From NCBI RefSeq assembly GCF_013386825.1, contig NZ_JACARC010000048.1:1-64000 (forward strand): a stretch of DNA of 64,000 nucleotides. Direction: 5' to 3'. The stretch's first letter is position 1. Each line of letters begins with the position of its first letter. A model generated the notes under the pieces. That model was not told where the DNA came from and made no database searches. It was given only the letters and a program-made list of their open reading frames with translations. A program made the translations under genes and the position numbers. The stretch comes from Pseudomonas sp. IPO3778. Its GTDB lineage: Bacteria > Pseudomonadota > Gammaproteobacteria > Pseudomonadales > Pseudomonadaceae. Positions 43,146-52,119 of the stretch are shown piece by piece.

Positions 43146-43731
43146 ACGTCGCGGCGCGGCCTTGCTGGTACTGGCGCTGGTGCTGGGCGGCGGCTACTGG
43201 CTGCTGATCGACAGCTGGTTCGCCGGGCCGTTGCGCGCCATGGGCGAGCACGCCGAACAACTGCGCGAACAACAGCAACGCTATGCCGGCCTGCTGCACC
43301 AGGGCGCCGCGTTGCGTGAGCAACTGGAACACGCCCGCCAAGACCCGGCCAGCAACACCAGCCTGTTGCCCGGGGATGACCCCAGCGCCGTGGCAGCGGA
43401 CCTGATGCAGCGCATCGCCGACCTGATCAGCAGCCGCGCCGGTCTCGGCGGCGGGTGCAGCCTGACCCAGCGCATGCCCATCACCCCGGAGCAGGACGAC
43501 ACCGAGCCCTATCGCCAGGTCAAAGTCAGCCTGACCCTCAACTGCGCCATCGAGCCCCTGACTGCAATTCTGCATGAGCTGGAGTACCAGCGGCCCTTCC
43601 TGTTCGTGGATGAAATGAGCATCCGCCGCGGGCCGAATGCCCCCGCCAGCGGCGGTGCCGGCAAGCTGGAGGTGCACCTGCTGGTGCGTGGCTACTTGCA
43701 ACCGGCAATCGCCACGCAGGCCCGCCGATGA
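43120..43731 (+). CDS. gspM: GspM-like platform protein
   Basis: A 203-residue bitopic protein with a short cytoplasmic N-terminus, one transmembrane helix (AALLVLALVLGGGYWLLI) and a periplasmic coiled-coil plus ferredoxin-like domain, the GspM/PilO layout. The ATG at 43120 follows AGGAGG and overlaps gspL by 26 bp. Confidence 0.82.
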   Translation: MRRPLTPRERRGAALLVLALVLGGGYWLLIDSWFAGPLRAMGEHAEQLREQQQRYAGLLHQGAALREQLEHARQDPASNTSLLPGDDPSAVAADLMQRIADLISSRAGLGGGCSLTQRMPITPEQDDTEPYRQVKVSLTLNCAIEPLTAILHELEYQRPFLFVDEMSIRRGPNAPASGGAGKLEVHLLVRGYLQPAIATQARR

Positions 43732-44252
43732 TCAATGCATTGCGCCCCCTGGAGTGGGGATTGCTCGGTGTGGCCGGGCTGTTGGGCCTGCTGATGGTGG
43801 GCATCTTGAGCAGCATCGGCGATGCGCCGCAGTGGCTGGAGGAACCTGCTTCCACGGTGCGCGCCAATGCTTCGGCCAAGGACCGCGTGGCCCCGAGTGC
43901 GACCCTGGACAGCCTCGCCGGCACCTGGCAGGCACCGCTGTTCAGCCCCGATCGCCGCCCCGATGCCGCCGTCGGCCAGGCGGAAATTTCCAGCCTGTCG
44001 AGCCTGACGCTCAGCGGCGTGCTGCTGGGCAGTGACCTGCGCGTCGCGCTGCTCAAGCGTGCAGACGGCCCGCCCCTCAACGTCCATCAAGGCCAGACCC
44101 TGCCCAACGGTTGGCGCCTGGAACACCTGACCCCGCTGCACGCCCGTTTTGTGCGGGATGGCCGCACGCAAACCTTGAGCCTCAGCGTCCCGCGTTTGCC
44201 GCCGCCGTCCACCACGCCGCCGATTTCCCTTCCTCATGAGCCCGCCCCTTGA
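43728..44252 (+). CDS. gspN: GspN/GspC-like HR-domain protein
   Basis: A 174-residue protein with one N-terminal membrane helix (GLLGVAGLLGLLMVGILSS) and a periplasmic homology-region-like domain (LTLSGVLLGSDLRVALLK, then VHQGQTLPNGWRLEHLTP). It resembles XpsN/GspN and the secretin-contacting HR domain of GspC. No separate gspC is in the operon, so it probably connects platform and secretin. The name N versus C is uncertain. Confidence 0.72.
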   Translation: MINALRPLEWGLLGVAGLLGLLMVGILSSIGDAPQWLEEPASTVRANASAKDRVAPSATLDSLAGTWQAPLFSPDRRPDAAVGQAEISSLSSLTLSGVLLGSDLRVALLKRADGPPLNVHQGQTLPNGWRLEHLTPLHARFVRDGRTQTLSLSVPRLPPPSTTPPISLPHEPAP

Positions 44253-46450
44253 TCGATACTTGCCCTGGCGCCTTGCGCACCACCGTGTTTTGCCTGGCCA
44301 CCGCCGCCTCCCTGGGTGGCTGTGGGTCCTTCCCCGATCACCTCGACCCGGACGACGCCTTGCTCCACGAGGCGATGCAGGGCACAGGCTCGCAACGGCC
44401 CGTCGAACCCCCAGCCAGCGAGTCGCCTGCGGCTGACAGTCAACAATCCCAGGCGCCCACGCCGCCCCAGCGCCAGTTGATTCGCGGCAACCAGCAGTTC
44501 GTGCGCCAGCCGGGGCCGGCGCCCGCCGTCAAGAATGAAGCCGGCGGCGACATCGTGTTCAACTTCGCCGACCAGCCCATTGAAGCCGTGATCAACAGCG
44601 TCATGGGCGACCTGCTGCACGAAAACTACAGCATCGCCCAGGGCGTGAAAGGCAACGTGAGCTTTTCCACCTCCAAACCGGTGAGCAAGCAGCAGGCGCT
44701 GTCGATCCTCGAAACCCTGCTGTCCTGGACCGATAACGCGATGATCCGCCAGGGCCAGCGCTACGTGATCCTGCCGGCCAACCAGGCGGTGGCAGGCAAG
44801 CTGGTGCCGGAGATGGGTGTGTCCCGACCCTCCAGCGGGCTCTCCGCCAGGCTGTTTGCGCTGCGCTACATCTCGGCCACGGAAATGCAAAAACTGCTCA
44901 AGCCGTTCGCCCGTGAAAACGCGTTCCTGCTGGTGGACCCGGCGCGCAACGTGCTGAGCCTGGCCGGTACACCGGATGAGCTGGCCAACTACCAGGACAC
45001 CATCGACACCTTCGACGTGGACTGGCTCAAAGGCATGTCGGTGGGGGTGTTCGGCTTGCAGCGGGCCTCGGTGGCCGAGCTGATGCCCGAGCTGCAGAAA
45101 ATGTTCGGCCCCGACAGCGGCATGCCCCTGGCGGGCATGGTGCGGTTTTTGCCGATTGAGCGGACCAACTCGGTGGTGGCGATCTCATCCCAGCCGCAGT
45201 ACCTCAGCGAAGTCGGCGACTGGATTCACACCATCGACGAAGGCGGCGGCAACGAACCGCAGATGTACGTCTACGACGTGCGCAACATGAAGGCCACCGA
45301 CCTCGCCAAGTACCTGCGGCAAATCTACGGCACCGGCGCGATCAAGGATGACACCCCGGCCAAGGTGGCGCCGGGTCTGCGCACCGCGACCCTGTCTTCA
45401 CCCAACACCCGTGGCAGTGCCCCGGGAGGCCTGAACAACAGCAGCAATAACCCGCCCGTCAGCGACGAGGAAGAGCAGGCCCCGGCCGCCAGCGAAGAGA
45501 GTGACAACCCGGAACCGGGCGCCACCGCCAAAAGCCTCGACGCCGGCACGCGGATCACCGCGCAAAAAAGCAGTAATCAGTTGCTGGTGCGTACCCGCCC
45601 GGTGCAGTGGAAGGAGATTGAATCGGCGATCAAGCGCCTCGACAACCCGCCGCTGCAGGTGCAGATCGAAACGCGCATCCTCGAAGTCAAACTCACCGGC
45701 GAGCTGGACCTGGGGGTGCAATGGTACCTGGGCCGTCTGGCGGGCAATTCCACCAGCACCACGGTGGCCAACACCCCCGGCAGCCAGGGCGCGCTGGGCG
45801 GAGGCGGTGCGGGATTGGGCGCGGATTCGCTGTTCTACTCCTTCGTCAGCTCCAACCTGCAAGTGGCCTTGCATGCCCTGGAAACCAACGGCCGTACCCA
45901 GGTGCTGTCGGCGCCGTCGCTGGTGGTGATGAACAACCAGCCGGCGCAGATCCAGGTGGGCGACAACATCCCCATCAGCCAGACCACGGTCAATACCGGC
46001 ACCTCCGACACCACCTTGAGCAGCGTGGAATACATACAGACCGGGGTGATCCTCGACGTGGTGCCGCGCATCAACCCGGGGGGCCTGGTGTACATGGACA
46101 TCCAGCAGCAGGTCAGCGACGCCGAGAACCCGACCACCAACAGCAGCGACACGCCCAACAACCCGCGGATCTCCACACGTTCGGTGTCCACCCAGGTGGC
46201 GGTGCAAAGCGGCCAGACCGTATTGCTCGGCGGCCTGATCAAACAGGACAACGCCGAGAGTGTCAGCGCCGTACCGTACCTGGGAAAAATCCCCGGGCTG
46301 CGCTGGTTGTTTGGCAGTACCAGCAAATCCAAGGACCGCACCGAATTGATCGTGCTGATCACGCCTCGGGTGATTACCAGCAGCGGCCAGTCGCGGCAGG
46401 TGACGGATGACTACCGCCAGCAGATGCAGCTGTTGCGCCCGGCCAACTAA
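44249..46450 (+). CDS. gspD: Type II secretin GspD, lipoprotein type
   Basis: A 733-residue outer-membrane secretin. The N-terminus has a lipobox (LGGC, Cys25), then N0 and N1-N3 domains with a Ser/Pro/Gly-rich linker near 385-425. The secretin core follows, with VQIETRILEVKLTGELDLGV and GQTVLLGGLIK. A lipidated secretin needs no separate pilotin, as in Pseudomonas HxcQ. The start is TTG at 44249 overlapping the gspN stop. A GTG a few codons later is possible. It closes the gsp operon. Confidence 0.92.
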   Translation: MIDTCPGALRTTVFCLATAASLGGCGSFPDHLDPDDALLHEAMQGTGSQRPVEPPASESPAADSQQSQAPTPPQRQLIRGNQQFVRQPGPAPAVKNEAGGDIVFNFADQPIEAVINSVMGDLLHENYSIAQGVKGNVSFSTSKPVSKQQALSILETLLSWTDNAMIRQGQRYVILPANQAVAGKLVPEMGVSRPSSGLSARLFALRYISATEMQKLLKPFARENAFLLVDPARNVLSLAGTPDELANYQDTIDTFDVDWLKGMSVGVFGLQRASVAELMPELQKMFGPDSGMPLAGMVRFLPIERTNSVVAISSQPQYLSEVGDWIHTIDEGGGNEPQMYVYDVRNMKATDLAKYLRQIYGTGAIKDDTPAKVAPGLRTATLSSPNTRGSAPGGLNNSSNNPPVSDEEEQAPAASEESDNPEPGATAKSLDAGTRITAQKSSNQLLVRTRPVQWKEIESAIKRLDNPPLQVQIETRILEVKLTGELDLGVQWYLGRLAGNSTSTTVANTPGSQGALGGGGAGLGADSLFYSFVSSNLQVALHALETNGRTQVLSAPSLVVMNNQPAQIQVGDNIPISQTTVNTGTSDTTLSSVEYIQTGVILDVVPRINPGGLVYMDIQQQVSDAENPTTNSSDTPNNPRISTRSVSTQVAVQSGQTVLLGGLIKQDNAESVSAVPYLGKIPGLRWLFGSTSKSKDRTELIVLITPRVITSSGQSRQVTDDYRQQMQLLRPAN

Positions 46451-46457
46451 GGGCGGG

Positions 46458-47120
46458 TCAGCCCTTGCGTTGCAGGGTGTGATAACCCAGCGCAGCCCGC
46501 GCTTCGCGCAGCGATTTGCCTTCATCCAGCAGCGCTCGGATGCGCGCTTCCACCGCTTCAATCGAACGCGCACACGCTGCCACTTCATGGGCCCGGTCGC
46601 GGGGCACGATCACCACGCCGTTGGCATCGGCCACCACGATGTCCCGGGCACACACCCGGGCCTGGCCGATGGACACCGGTTGGTTCACCGACGCCACTTC
46701 AACCCGGTCCTTGCCGGTGCGCATGAACCGGCCCTTGGTGAACAGCGGGTAGCCGTCGCCCAGGGCCTTGCTCACGTCGCGGCACACGCCATCGATCACG
46801 GTCGCGGCGATCCGCTGGCTGCCGGCGTATTGGGTCATGATGTCGCCCCACACGGTGCAGTCGGTGCGCCCGTCGTTGTCGATCACCACCACGTCGCCTT
46901 CGGCCACGTCATCGACAAAGTCGCCGACGGTGCCCGGCGGGGTGCTGGCGCTGACGTAGCGCACGGTGAAGGCGGGGCCGACGACCACCTGGCGGTAGTT
47001 GTCCAGGGGCATGATCCCCAGGCATTGGCCGGGCAGTCCGAGTTTGTCCAGGGCGTCGGACACGCCCGGGGTGTCGAGGCCGGCAAACAGGGCAACCAAT
47101 TCTTGGTCTTGGGGCGACAT
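46458..47120 (-). CDS. RraA-family aldolase (HMG/CHA aldolase-like)
   Basis: A 220-residue RraA-fold protein of the 4-hydroxy-4-methyl-2-oxoglutarate / 4-carboxy-4-hydroxy-2-oxoadipate aldolase group. These enzymes split such acids to pyruvate with a divalent metal. Active-site motifs GDIMTQYAGSQRIAATVIDG and CRD (Arg/Asp pair) are present. True aldolases carry this arrangement, and RraA RNase E inhibitors lack some of it. It is the last gene of an operon with an MFS transporter, an aminotransferase and a second RraA-like protein. It converges on gspD with 7 bp between stops. Confidence 0.82.
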   Translation of the reverse strand: MSPQDQELVALFAGLDTPGVSDALDKLGLPGQCLGIMPLDNYRQVVVGPAFTVRYVSASTPPGTVGDFVDDVAEGDVVVIDNDGRTDCTVWGDIMTQYAGSQRIAATVIDGVCRDVSKALGDGYPLFTKGRFMRTGKDRVEVASVNQPVSIGQARVCARDIVVADANGVVIVPRDRAHEVAACARSIEAVEARIRALLDEGKSLREARAALGYHTLQRKG

Positions 47121-47150
47121 GGGTAACTCCTTGTGGGGGTGATAGATCAG

Positions 47151-48476
47151 TCAGGATTGTGGGCGGGGTTCGGCAATGGTCAGCAACAGGATAAAGCTGA
47201 TGAACGAGCCGATCGCCAGCCAGGCGAACACGTAGTTCCAGCCGTAGTTGTCCAGCAGCAGGCCGGTGATGAAGGGCGTGGCGGCGGCGCCCAGTTGGCC
47301 GATCATGTTCACGATGGCGTTGGAGATCGGGAAGGTCTTTTTGGTGGTCAGGCCCATCGGGTAGACCATGTAGGAGGAGAACCCGAGGCTTAACACCACG
47401 CCGGTCAGCATCAACAGCAAGCCGTAGGGCAGGGGCTCGGCCGGTGAATTGATCAGCAGGTACATCATCAGCGAGGTACCAATGGCCGACAGCAACATGC
47501 CCGGCTTGCGGCGCCCGCCCAAAAGACGGTCGGAGCACCAGCCACCCAGCAGGTTGCCCAGCACCGCGCCCACCCAGGGCGCCGCCGAGACCAGGCCCAT
47601 GTTCATGATCGAGAACTGCTTGACGGTCATCAGGTAGGTCGGGATCCACGCCAGCAGCACGCTGGAGACCCCGAGCTGGAAGCAGTAGCTGGTGGCGCAG
47701 CCCCAGACGTTCCAGGATTTGAACACCTGGCGGTTGGTTTCCAGGCGCTTTTCATTGCGGGTGCGAATCACCCGGTCGAGCTTTTCCACCCAGGCCGGGG
47801 TCTTGTGTACGCGGGCGGTCTGGGTGATTGCCGTGTCTTCGACGATGTACTGGAGTTCGGCTTTATTGACGAAGCGGCTGCGGGACGGGTGGTCGGTGAC
47901 CATGAAGTACCAGACCACCGCGAGCACGATGCCGGGGATGGCAAAGAAGTAGAAAATCTCGCGCCAGCCCCACACCGAAATGATCACCGCACACAGTGGC
48001 GGCACGATCACCGGCCCGAACTTTACCGCCGAGAGGAAGATTCCCGACGCGGTGCCTTTTTCCCGTGCCGGAAACCAGTTATTAATGGTGGTGGTCATGC
48101 TGATGGGCAACGGGCCCTCGGCGATGCCCAGCCCCAGGCGATAGAGTTTCAGCGCCAGCAATGAACCGGCGGTGCCCACCAGGCCGGTCAGCAACGACGT
48201 CAGCACCATGGCCCCCGGCAGGATCCGGCTCACGCCAAAGCGGCCGAAGGCAAAGCCCGACGGCAGTTGAATCAACGCGTACGCCAGCAGGAACAGGCTG
48301 ACGAGCCCACCGGCCTGGGCGTTGCTCATTTCAAATTCCTGGCGAATAAACGGCAGTGCCACGCCGAGGTTGGCCCGGTCGGCCGCTGCCACCGTGTAGA
48401 TCAGGAAAATCAGCGCCGCAACCACCCAGCGGTATTGGCTGCGCACAGCGGGTTTTATGACGTCAGGCATAGACAT
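47151..48476 (-). CDS. MFS transporter, anion:cation symporter family
   Basis: A 441-residue inner-membrane transporter with 12 predicted helices. The ACS-family segment AAADRANLGVALPFIRQEF is at the end of the first helix, SGFAFGRFGVSR in the 2-3 loop. The family carries organic anions such as hexuronates, phthalate or tartrate. Co-transcription with aldolase-like and aminotransferase genes suggests import of a hydroxylated dicarboxylic acid or amino acid (inference). Start chosen at the first ATG (48476). Confidence 0.85.
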   Translation of the reverse strand: MSMPDVIKPAVRSQYRWVVAALIFLIYTVAAADRANLGVALPFIRQEFEMSNAQAGGLVSLFLLAYALIQLPSGFAFGRFGVSRILPGAMVLTSLLTGLVGTAGSLLALKLYRLGLGIAEGPLPISMTTTINNWFPAREKGTASGIFLSAVKFGPVIVPPLCAVIISVWGWREIFYFFAIPGIVLAVVWYFMVTDHPSRSRFVNKAELQYIVEDTAITQTARVHKTPAWVEKLDRVIRTRNEKRLETNRQVFKSWNVWGCATSYCFQLGVSSVLLAWIPTYLMTVKQFSIMNMGLVSAAPWVGAVLGNLLGGWCSDRLLGGRRKPGMLLSAIGTSLMMYLLINSPAEPLPYGLLLMLTGVVLSLGFSSYMVYPMGLTTKKTFPISNAIVNMIGQLGAAATPFITGLLLDNYGWNYVFAWLAIGSFISFILLLTIAEPRPQS

Positions 48477-48509
48477 GGAGGCGGACCTTGTTGTTGTGGG
48501 TGTTGTCCT

Positions 48510-48539
48510 GTTCGGCCCTAATCTTAAGAAGGGCCGAAC
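48510..48539. other. Perfect 10-bp inverted repeat between aminotransferase and MFS genes
   Basis: GTTCGGCCCT and AGGGCCGAAC flank a 10 bp loop in the 94 bp gap inside the operon. There is no T run, so it is more likely an mRNA-stabilising or attenuating hairpin than a strong terminator. Confidence 0.45.
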
Positions 48540-48570
48540 GCCACCATTAGCGATATTTATTTATATGAAT

Positions 48571-49803
48571 TCATCGCTTTTTTTCTTCAGTCATCAGCGC
48601 GCGGCAGAAGCCGTGGATTGCTTCGCACGCCTGCTGCAACGAGGCATCATCCAGAGCATAGGCGATGCGAATGTACGGCCCCAGGCCAAAGGCACTGCCG
48701 TGGACCACGGCCACATTGGCCTCATCCAGCAGCGCCAGGGCCACGTCTTCGTCGCTGTGCAGCACCCGGCCGCCCGCCGTGGTCCGCCCGATCAGCGCTG
48801 CGCAGGAGGCGAACGCATAAAACGCACCGGCGGGGCTGATGCACGTGAGGCCCGGTGTGTCGTTGAGCCGCTTGACCATCAAGTCCCGGCGCGCCTGGAA
48901 TACCTCGCGGCTGTCGTGGATAAACGCCTTGGGGCCTTCCAGGGCGGCGATTGCTGCCTGTTGCGAGATCGAGCAGGCGCCGGAGGTTTGCTGGCCCTGG
49001 AGTTTTTCCATGGCCTCCAGCAGCCAGCGCGGCCCGGTGGCGAAACCGATGCGCCAGCCGGTCATGGCGTAGGCCTTGGACACGCCGTTCATGGTCAGCG
49101 TGCGCGGCGCCAGGCGCGGTTCAACCTGGGCCAGGGTATGAAAGGCCTGGCCGTCGAAGATCAGGTGCTCGTAGATGTCGTCGGCCAGGATAAGCACCTG
49201 CGGGTGGGCCAGCAACACCTCGGCCAGCGCCCGCAGCTCGTCTTTGCGGTACACCGCGCCGGTGGGGTTGGACGGCGAATTGAGGATCAGCCAGCGGGTC
49301 TGCGGGGTGATGGCGGCGGCCAGCGCCTCCGGTGTCAGCTTGAACCCACTGTCGGCGCCACAGGTGACGATGCGCGCTTCGCCGCCGCACAGCTGCACCA
49401 TCTCCGGGTAGCTGACCCAGTACGGCGCGGGCACGATCACCTCGTCGCCGTCGTCGAGGGTGGCCGCCAGGGCGTTGTAGATCACCTGCTTGCCGCCGTT
49501 GCACACGAGGGTGTCTTGCCAGGACACGTCCAGGCCGTTTTCCCGCCGGAACTTCGCCGCCACCGCCTCGCGCAGGGCCCGTGCACCCGCAACCTGGGTG
49601 TAACGGGTATGGCCGTTTTCAATGGCCTGGATCGCGGCGTCGCGGATATGCGCCGGCGTATCGAAATCCGGCTCGCCGGCGCACAGCGAGATGATCTGTG
49701 CACCTTGGGCCCGGCGCTCTGCCACGCGGTCCATGATGCGATAGGTGGCCGACGGTTGTGCGCTGGCCAGGCGCGGGTTCAGCCGCTGGATATGGGTGCT
49801 CAT
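48571..49803 (-). CDS. Class I pyridoxal-phosphate aminotransferase
   Basis: A 410-residue fold-type I aminotransferase of the AspC/aromatic subgroup Ib. Substrate-contact region SLCAGEPDFDTPAHI, the NSPSNPTGAVY motif, the PLP-Asp in LADDIYEHL and the Schiff-base Lys in TMNGVSKAYAMTGWRIGF are all visible. It overlaps the preceding RraA-like gene by 4 bp. In this operon it may transaminate a 4-hydroxyglutamate-type amino acid to the 2-oxo acid that the RraA-type aldolases could split. That substrate is an inference. Confidence 0.88.
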   Translation of the reverse strand: MSTHIQRLNPRLASAQPSATYRIMDRVAERRAQGAQIISLCAGEPDFDTPAHIRDAAIQAIENGHTRYTQVAGARALREAVAAKFRRENGLDVSWQDTLVCNGGKQVIYNALAATLDDGDEVIVPAPYWVSYPEMVQLCGGEARIVTCGADSGFKLTPEALAAAITPQTRWLILNSPSNPTGAVYRKDELRALAEVLLAHPQVLILADDIYEHLIFDGQAFHTLAQVEPRLAPRTLTMNGVSKAYAMTGWRIGFATGPRWLLEAMEKLQGQQTSGACSISQQAAIAALEGPKAFIHDSREVFQARRDLMVKRLNDTPGLTCISPAGAFYAFASCAALIGRTTAGGRVLHSDEDVALALLDEANVAVVHGSAFGLGPYIRIAYALDDASLQQACEAIHGFCRALMTEEKKR

Positions 49804-50456
49804 TGGGTGATCGCCTCAAACTGTGCGTCGTGCATCACGTCCACCACCGAACGCCCGCTGCGCACCGCCTGCACCATGCCGTCCTGGCGGCGGGCAATGC
49901 GCTCGCCCAGGTCCAGGACCTTTTCGATCACCGCCTGGGGCACGAACACCGTGCCGCACCCATCGGCGATCACGTAGTCATCCTCGCTGACGCTGACGCC
50001 CGCGACACTGAGGGTCACGCCCGCATCAAGCTGCACCACGCGGTTGCGTGCGCTGATCATGGTCACGCCGCGCCCGTACACCGGGTAGCCGATGGCCTCG
50101 CTGCCGTCGATATCCCGGCTGAAGCCATCGATCACCGTGCCGCGAATGTGCTTGCGCGACGCTGCGTTGGCGATGATGTCGCCCCAGCAGGAAATGCCCT
50201 CGATGCCACCGGCGATCACCAGCACCCGGTCGTGTGTCTTGACCTGTTCGATCACCGGGGTGATCAGGTGCACCGTCGGCGCGGTGTCGGACTTGGGGCC
50301 GAGCAGCACGGTACTGGCGCGGCCAACGATCTTCGGGCAGTTCCACAACGGGCGCAGGCCCACGGTGGCGCCGGGCAGGCCGAGGAAGTCGAGGGCGTCG
50401 GACACGGTATTGGTGTCCAGTGCGGCCAGGCGGTCGAGCAAGTGGTCAGCGGTCAT
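49800..50456 (-). CDS. RraA-family protein, second paralogue
   Basis: A 218-residue RraA-fold protein with CWGDIIANAASRKHIRGTVIDG and FSRD, so it keeps the Gly-rich loop and the Arg/Asp pair expected for aldolase activity. It is clearly different from the copy at 46458 and is the first gene of the same operon. Two RraA-like proteins may form one enzyme or act on different substrates. ATG at 50456. Confidence 0.8.
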   Translation of the reverse strand: MTADHLLDRLAALDTNTVSDALDFLGLPGATVGLRPLWNCPKIVGRASTVLLGPKSDTAPTVHLITPVIEQVKTHDRVLVIAGGIEGISCWGDIIANAASRKHIRGTVIDGFSRDIDGSEAIGYPVYGRGVTMISARNRVVQLDAGVTLSVAGVSVSEDDYVIADGCGTVFVPQAVIEKVLDLGERIARRQDGMVQAVRSGRSVVDVMHDAQFEAITQ

Positions 50457-50549
50457 TGGGCAAGCCTCGGGTGACGGAGGCGGCCAGTGTCAGTCAGTCG
50501 CTTTGATAGGTATATTACGAACTACAGAAGCCTTGCATACGCTTAACCT

Positions 50550-51446
50550 ATGGATAAAACCATGATCAACTTTCGCCTGATCCGTCACCTCTGGCTGTTC
50601 CTCGCGGTGGCCGAAGAGCAGAACTTCGGCCGCGCCGCCAAGCGCCTCGGCATGTCCCAACCGCCCCTGAGCGAGCAGATCCAGGTGCTGGAGCAGGCGC
50701 TCAAGGTCAAGCTGTTCGACCGTTCGCGACGCGGAGCCCAGTTGACCCCGGTGGGCGCGGCGATCCTGCCGGCGGTGCGCAAGTTCGCCGAGCAACTGGA
50801 GCGTCTGGAGCTGGCGGTGGAAGAAGCGGTGGCGGGGCAGTCGGGGATGTTGACCATTGGCGCGATCTCCACGGCGATGTTCGATGTGTTGCCCGGCCTG
50901 ATCGAACAACTGAAGCTCGATTACCCCCAGCTCACGGTGTCGGTGCGGGAAATCGACAGCGTTGAGGCGTTGCCGGCGCTGGAAGCCGGGGATATCGACC
51001 TGGCCTTCGCCCGCCTGGACGGTGACCTGGGCGCCTCGGTGCAGTCCCTGCCACTGACGGAAGACCGGCTGGTGGTGGCCCTGCCGGCGGATCACCCGTT
51101 GGCGAGCCGCACGCGCATCAGCCTGTCGAGCCTGGCCAATGAACCGTTGGTGATGTTCTCGCGCAACGTCAGCCCGGTGTATTTCGACAACTTGATCGCC
51201 ACCTGCCGCGCCAGTGGTTTTTCCCCACGGGTGCTGCATGAAGTGCGGTCGGTAGCCTCGCAGATTGCCTTTGTCAGCTATGGGCAGGGGATTGCGCTGG
51301 TGCCGGCCTCGCTGAAAAAACTCGCTCCGGCCAATGTGGTGTTTCGTGCGCTGAGCCAGAAACTCAAGGTAGTCACCACCGCCATCGCCTGGAACACCCA
51401 GCGCGCGAATCCGGTGGTGGAGGCGGTGATCGCGCGGTTTCGCTAG
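50550..51446 (+). CDS. LysR-family transcriptional regulator
   Basis: A 298-residue LysR regulator with the N-terminal winged helix (FLAVAEEQNFGRAAKRLGMS, recognition helix QPPLSEQIQVLEQAL) and a C-terminal substrate-binding domain. It is divergent from the RraA/aminotransferase/MFS operon and probably activates it in response to a pathway intermediate. The start may be ATG 50550 or 50562. Confidence 0.9.
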   Translation: MDKTMINFRLIRHLWLFLAVAEEQNFGRAAKRLGMSQPPLSEQIQVLEQALKVKLFDRSRRGAQLTPVGAAILPAVRKFAEQLERLELAVEEAVAGQSGMLTIGAISTAMFDVLPGLIEQLKLDYPQLTVSVREIDSVEALPALEAGDIDLAFARLDGDLGASVQSLPLTEDRLVVALPADHPLASRTRISLSSLANEPLVMFSRNVSPVYFDNLIATCRASGFSPRVLHEVRSVASQIAFVSYGQGIALVPASLKKLAPANVVFRALSQKLKVVTTAIAWNTQRANPVVEAVIARFR

Positions 51447-51460
51447 GAGCGGGGGGTTGA

Positions 51461-52110
51461 GTACATATCCGTTTCTGCGGTAACGGCTACCTATGGTTCC
51501 GCTCTTACAGCGGCTCACTTTGGAAAAGCCGGAATGCCGGCCCAGCCCAAAGTAAGCAAAGGGCTCTGCCCCGCCTGTCGGCACCTCGCGTAGGCTCGGG
51601 GTTCCCTCACTCCGGCACCGCGAAGCGGGCCGCCGCGACGGGCCATCCATGGCCCGGCGCGGCTAAACCGGCTTCCTGCCGGTTTACCCGCTCCGCAATA
51701 CCTGCGTTCGGCCTCGGGCTTATTGGGGCAGTCAGATCAAGATCAAAAGCAAGAGCACGGCGGCCTGAAAGCCGACCTGAGTGTTAAAAGCAAAAGCAAA
51801 GACCAGAGCGAAAACAGATCTGCTTTTCTGTGGGAGCGGGCTTGCTCGCGAAGAACCAGAGGACGCCGCGTTGAATCAGGATACCCACGTCATCGTTAAC
51901 GACCTTCGCGAGCAAGCCCGCTCCCACATTTGGACCGTGCCCGCTTTAGCTTTTGATTTTGCTCTTCAACACTCAAACCCAGGCGAGGTGCCGAGTGGTG
52001 GGGCAAGAGCGTTGCTTACTTTTGACTGGGCCGGCATTCCGGTTGTTCAAAAGTGAGCCGCTGTAAGAGCGGAACCAATAGCGGCCATAACCGCAAAAAC
52101 GGATATGTAC
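51461..52110. mobile_element. Non-coding element with ~100 bp terminal inverted repeats (MITE-like)
   Basis: The left end begins GTACATATCCGTTT and continues through GGTTCCGCTCTTACAGCGG, CTCACTTT, CCGGAATGCCGGCCCAG and AAAGTAAGCAA. The right end (52000-52110) is the reverse complement of the same series in the same order, ending at GGATATGTAC. Arms are roughly 85% alike by eye over ~100 bp. The 650 bp body has no gene and holds a REP hairpin at 51829-51928. No transposase or clear target-site duplication is visible. Confidence 0.75.
51829..51928. repeat. REP-type hairpin nested in the inverted-repeat element
   Basis: TGTGGGAGCGGGCTTGCTCG and CGAGCAAGCCCGCTCCCACA form an inverted pair with the CATCGTTAACGACC centre shared with 6726. 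It lies near the middle of the larger element at 51461-52110. Confidence 0.85.
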
Positions 52111-52119
52111 CCAGGCAGA

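Noticed and set aside
50506..50551. ATAGGT / ACCTAT inverted repeat as the LysR operator
   Set aside because: The 34 bp spacing and overlap with the start codon do not suit a LysR T-N11-A site. It is likely chance.
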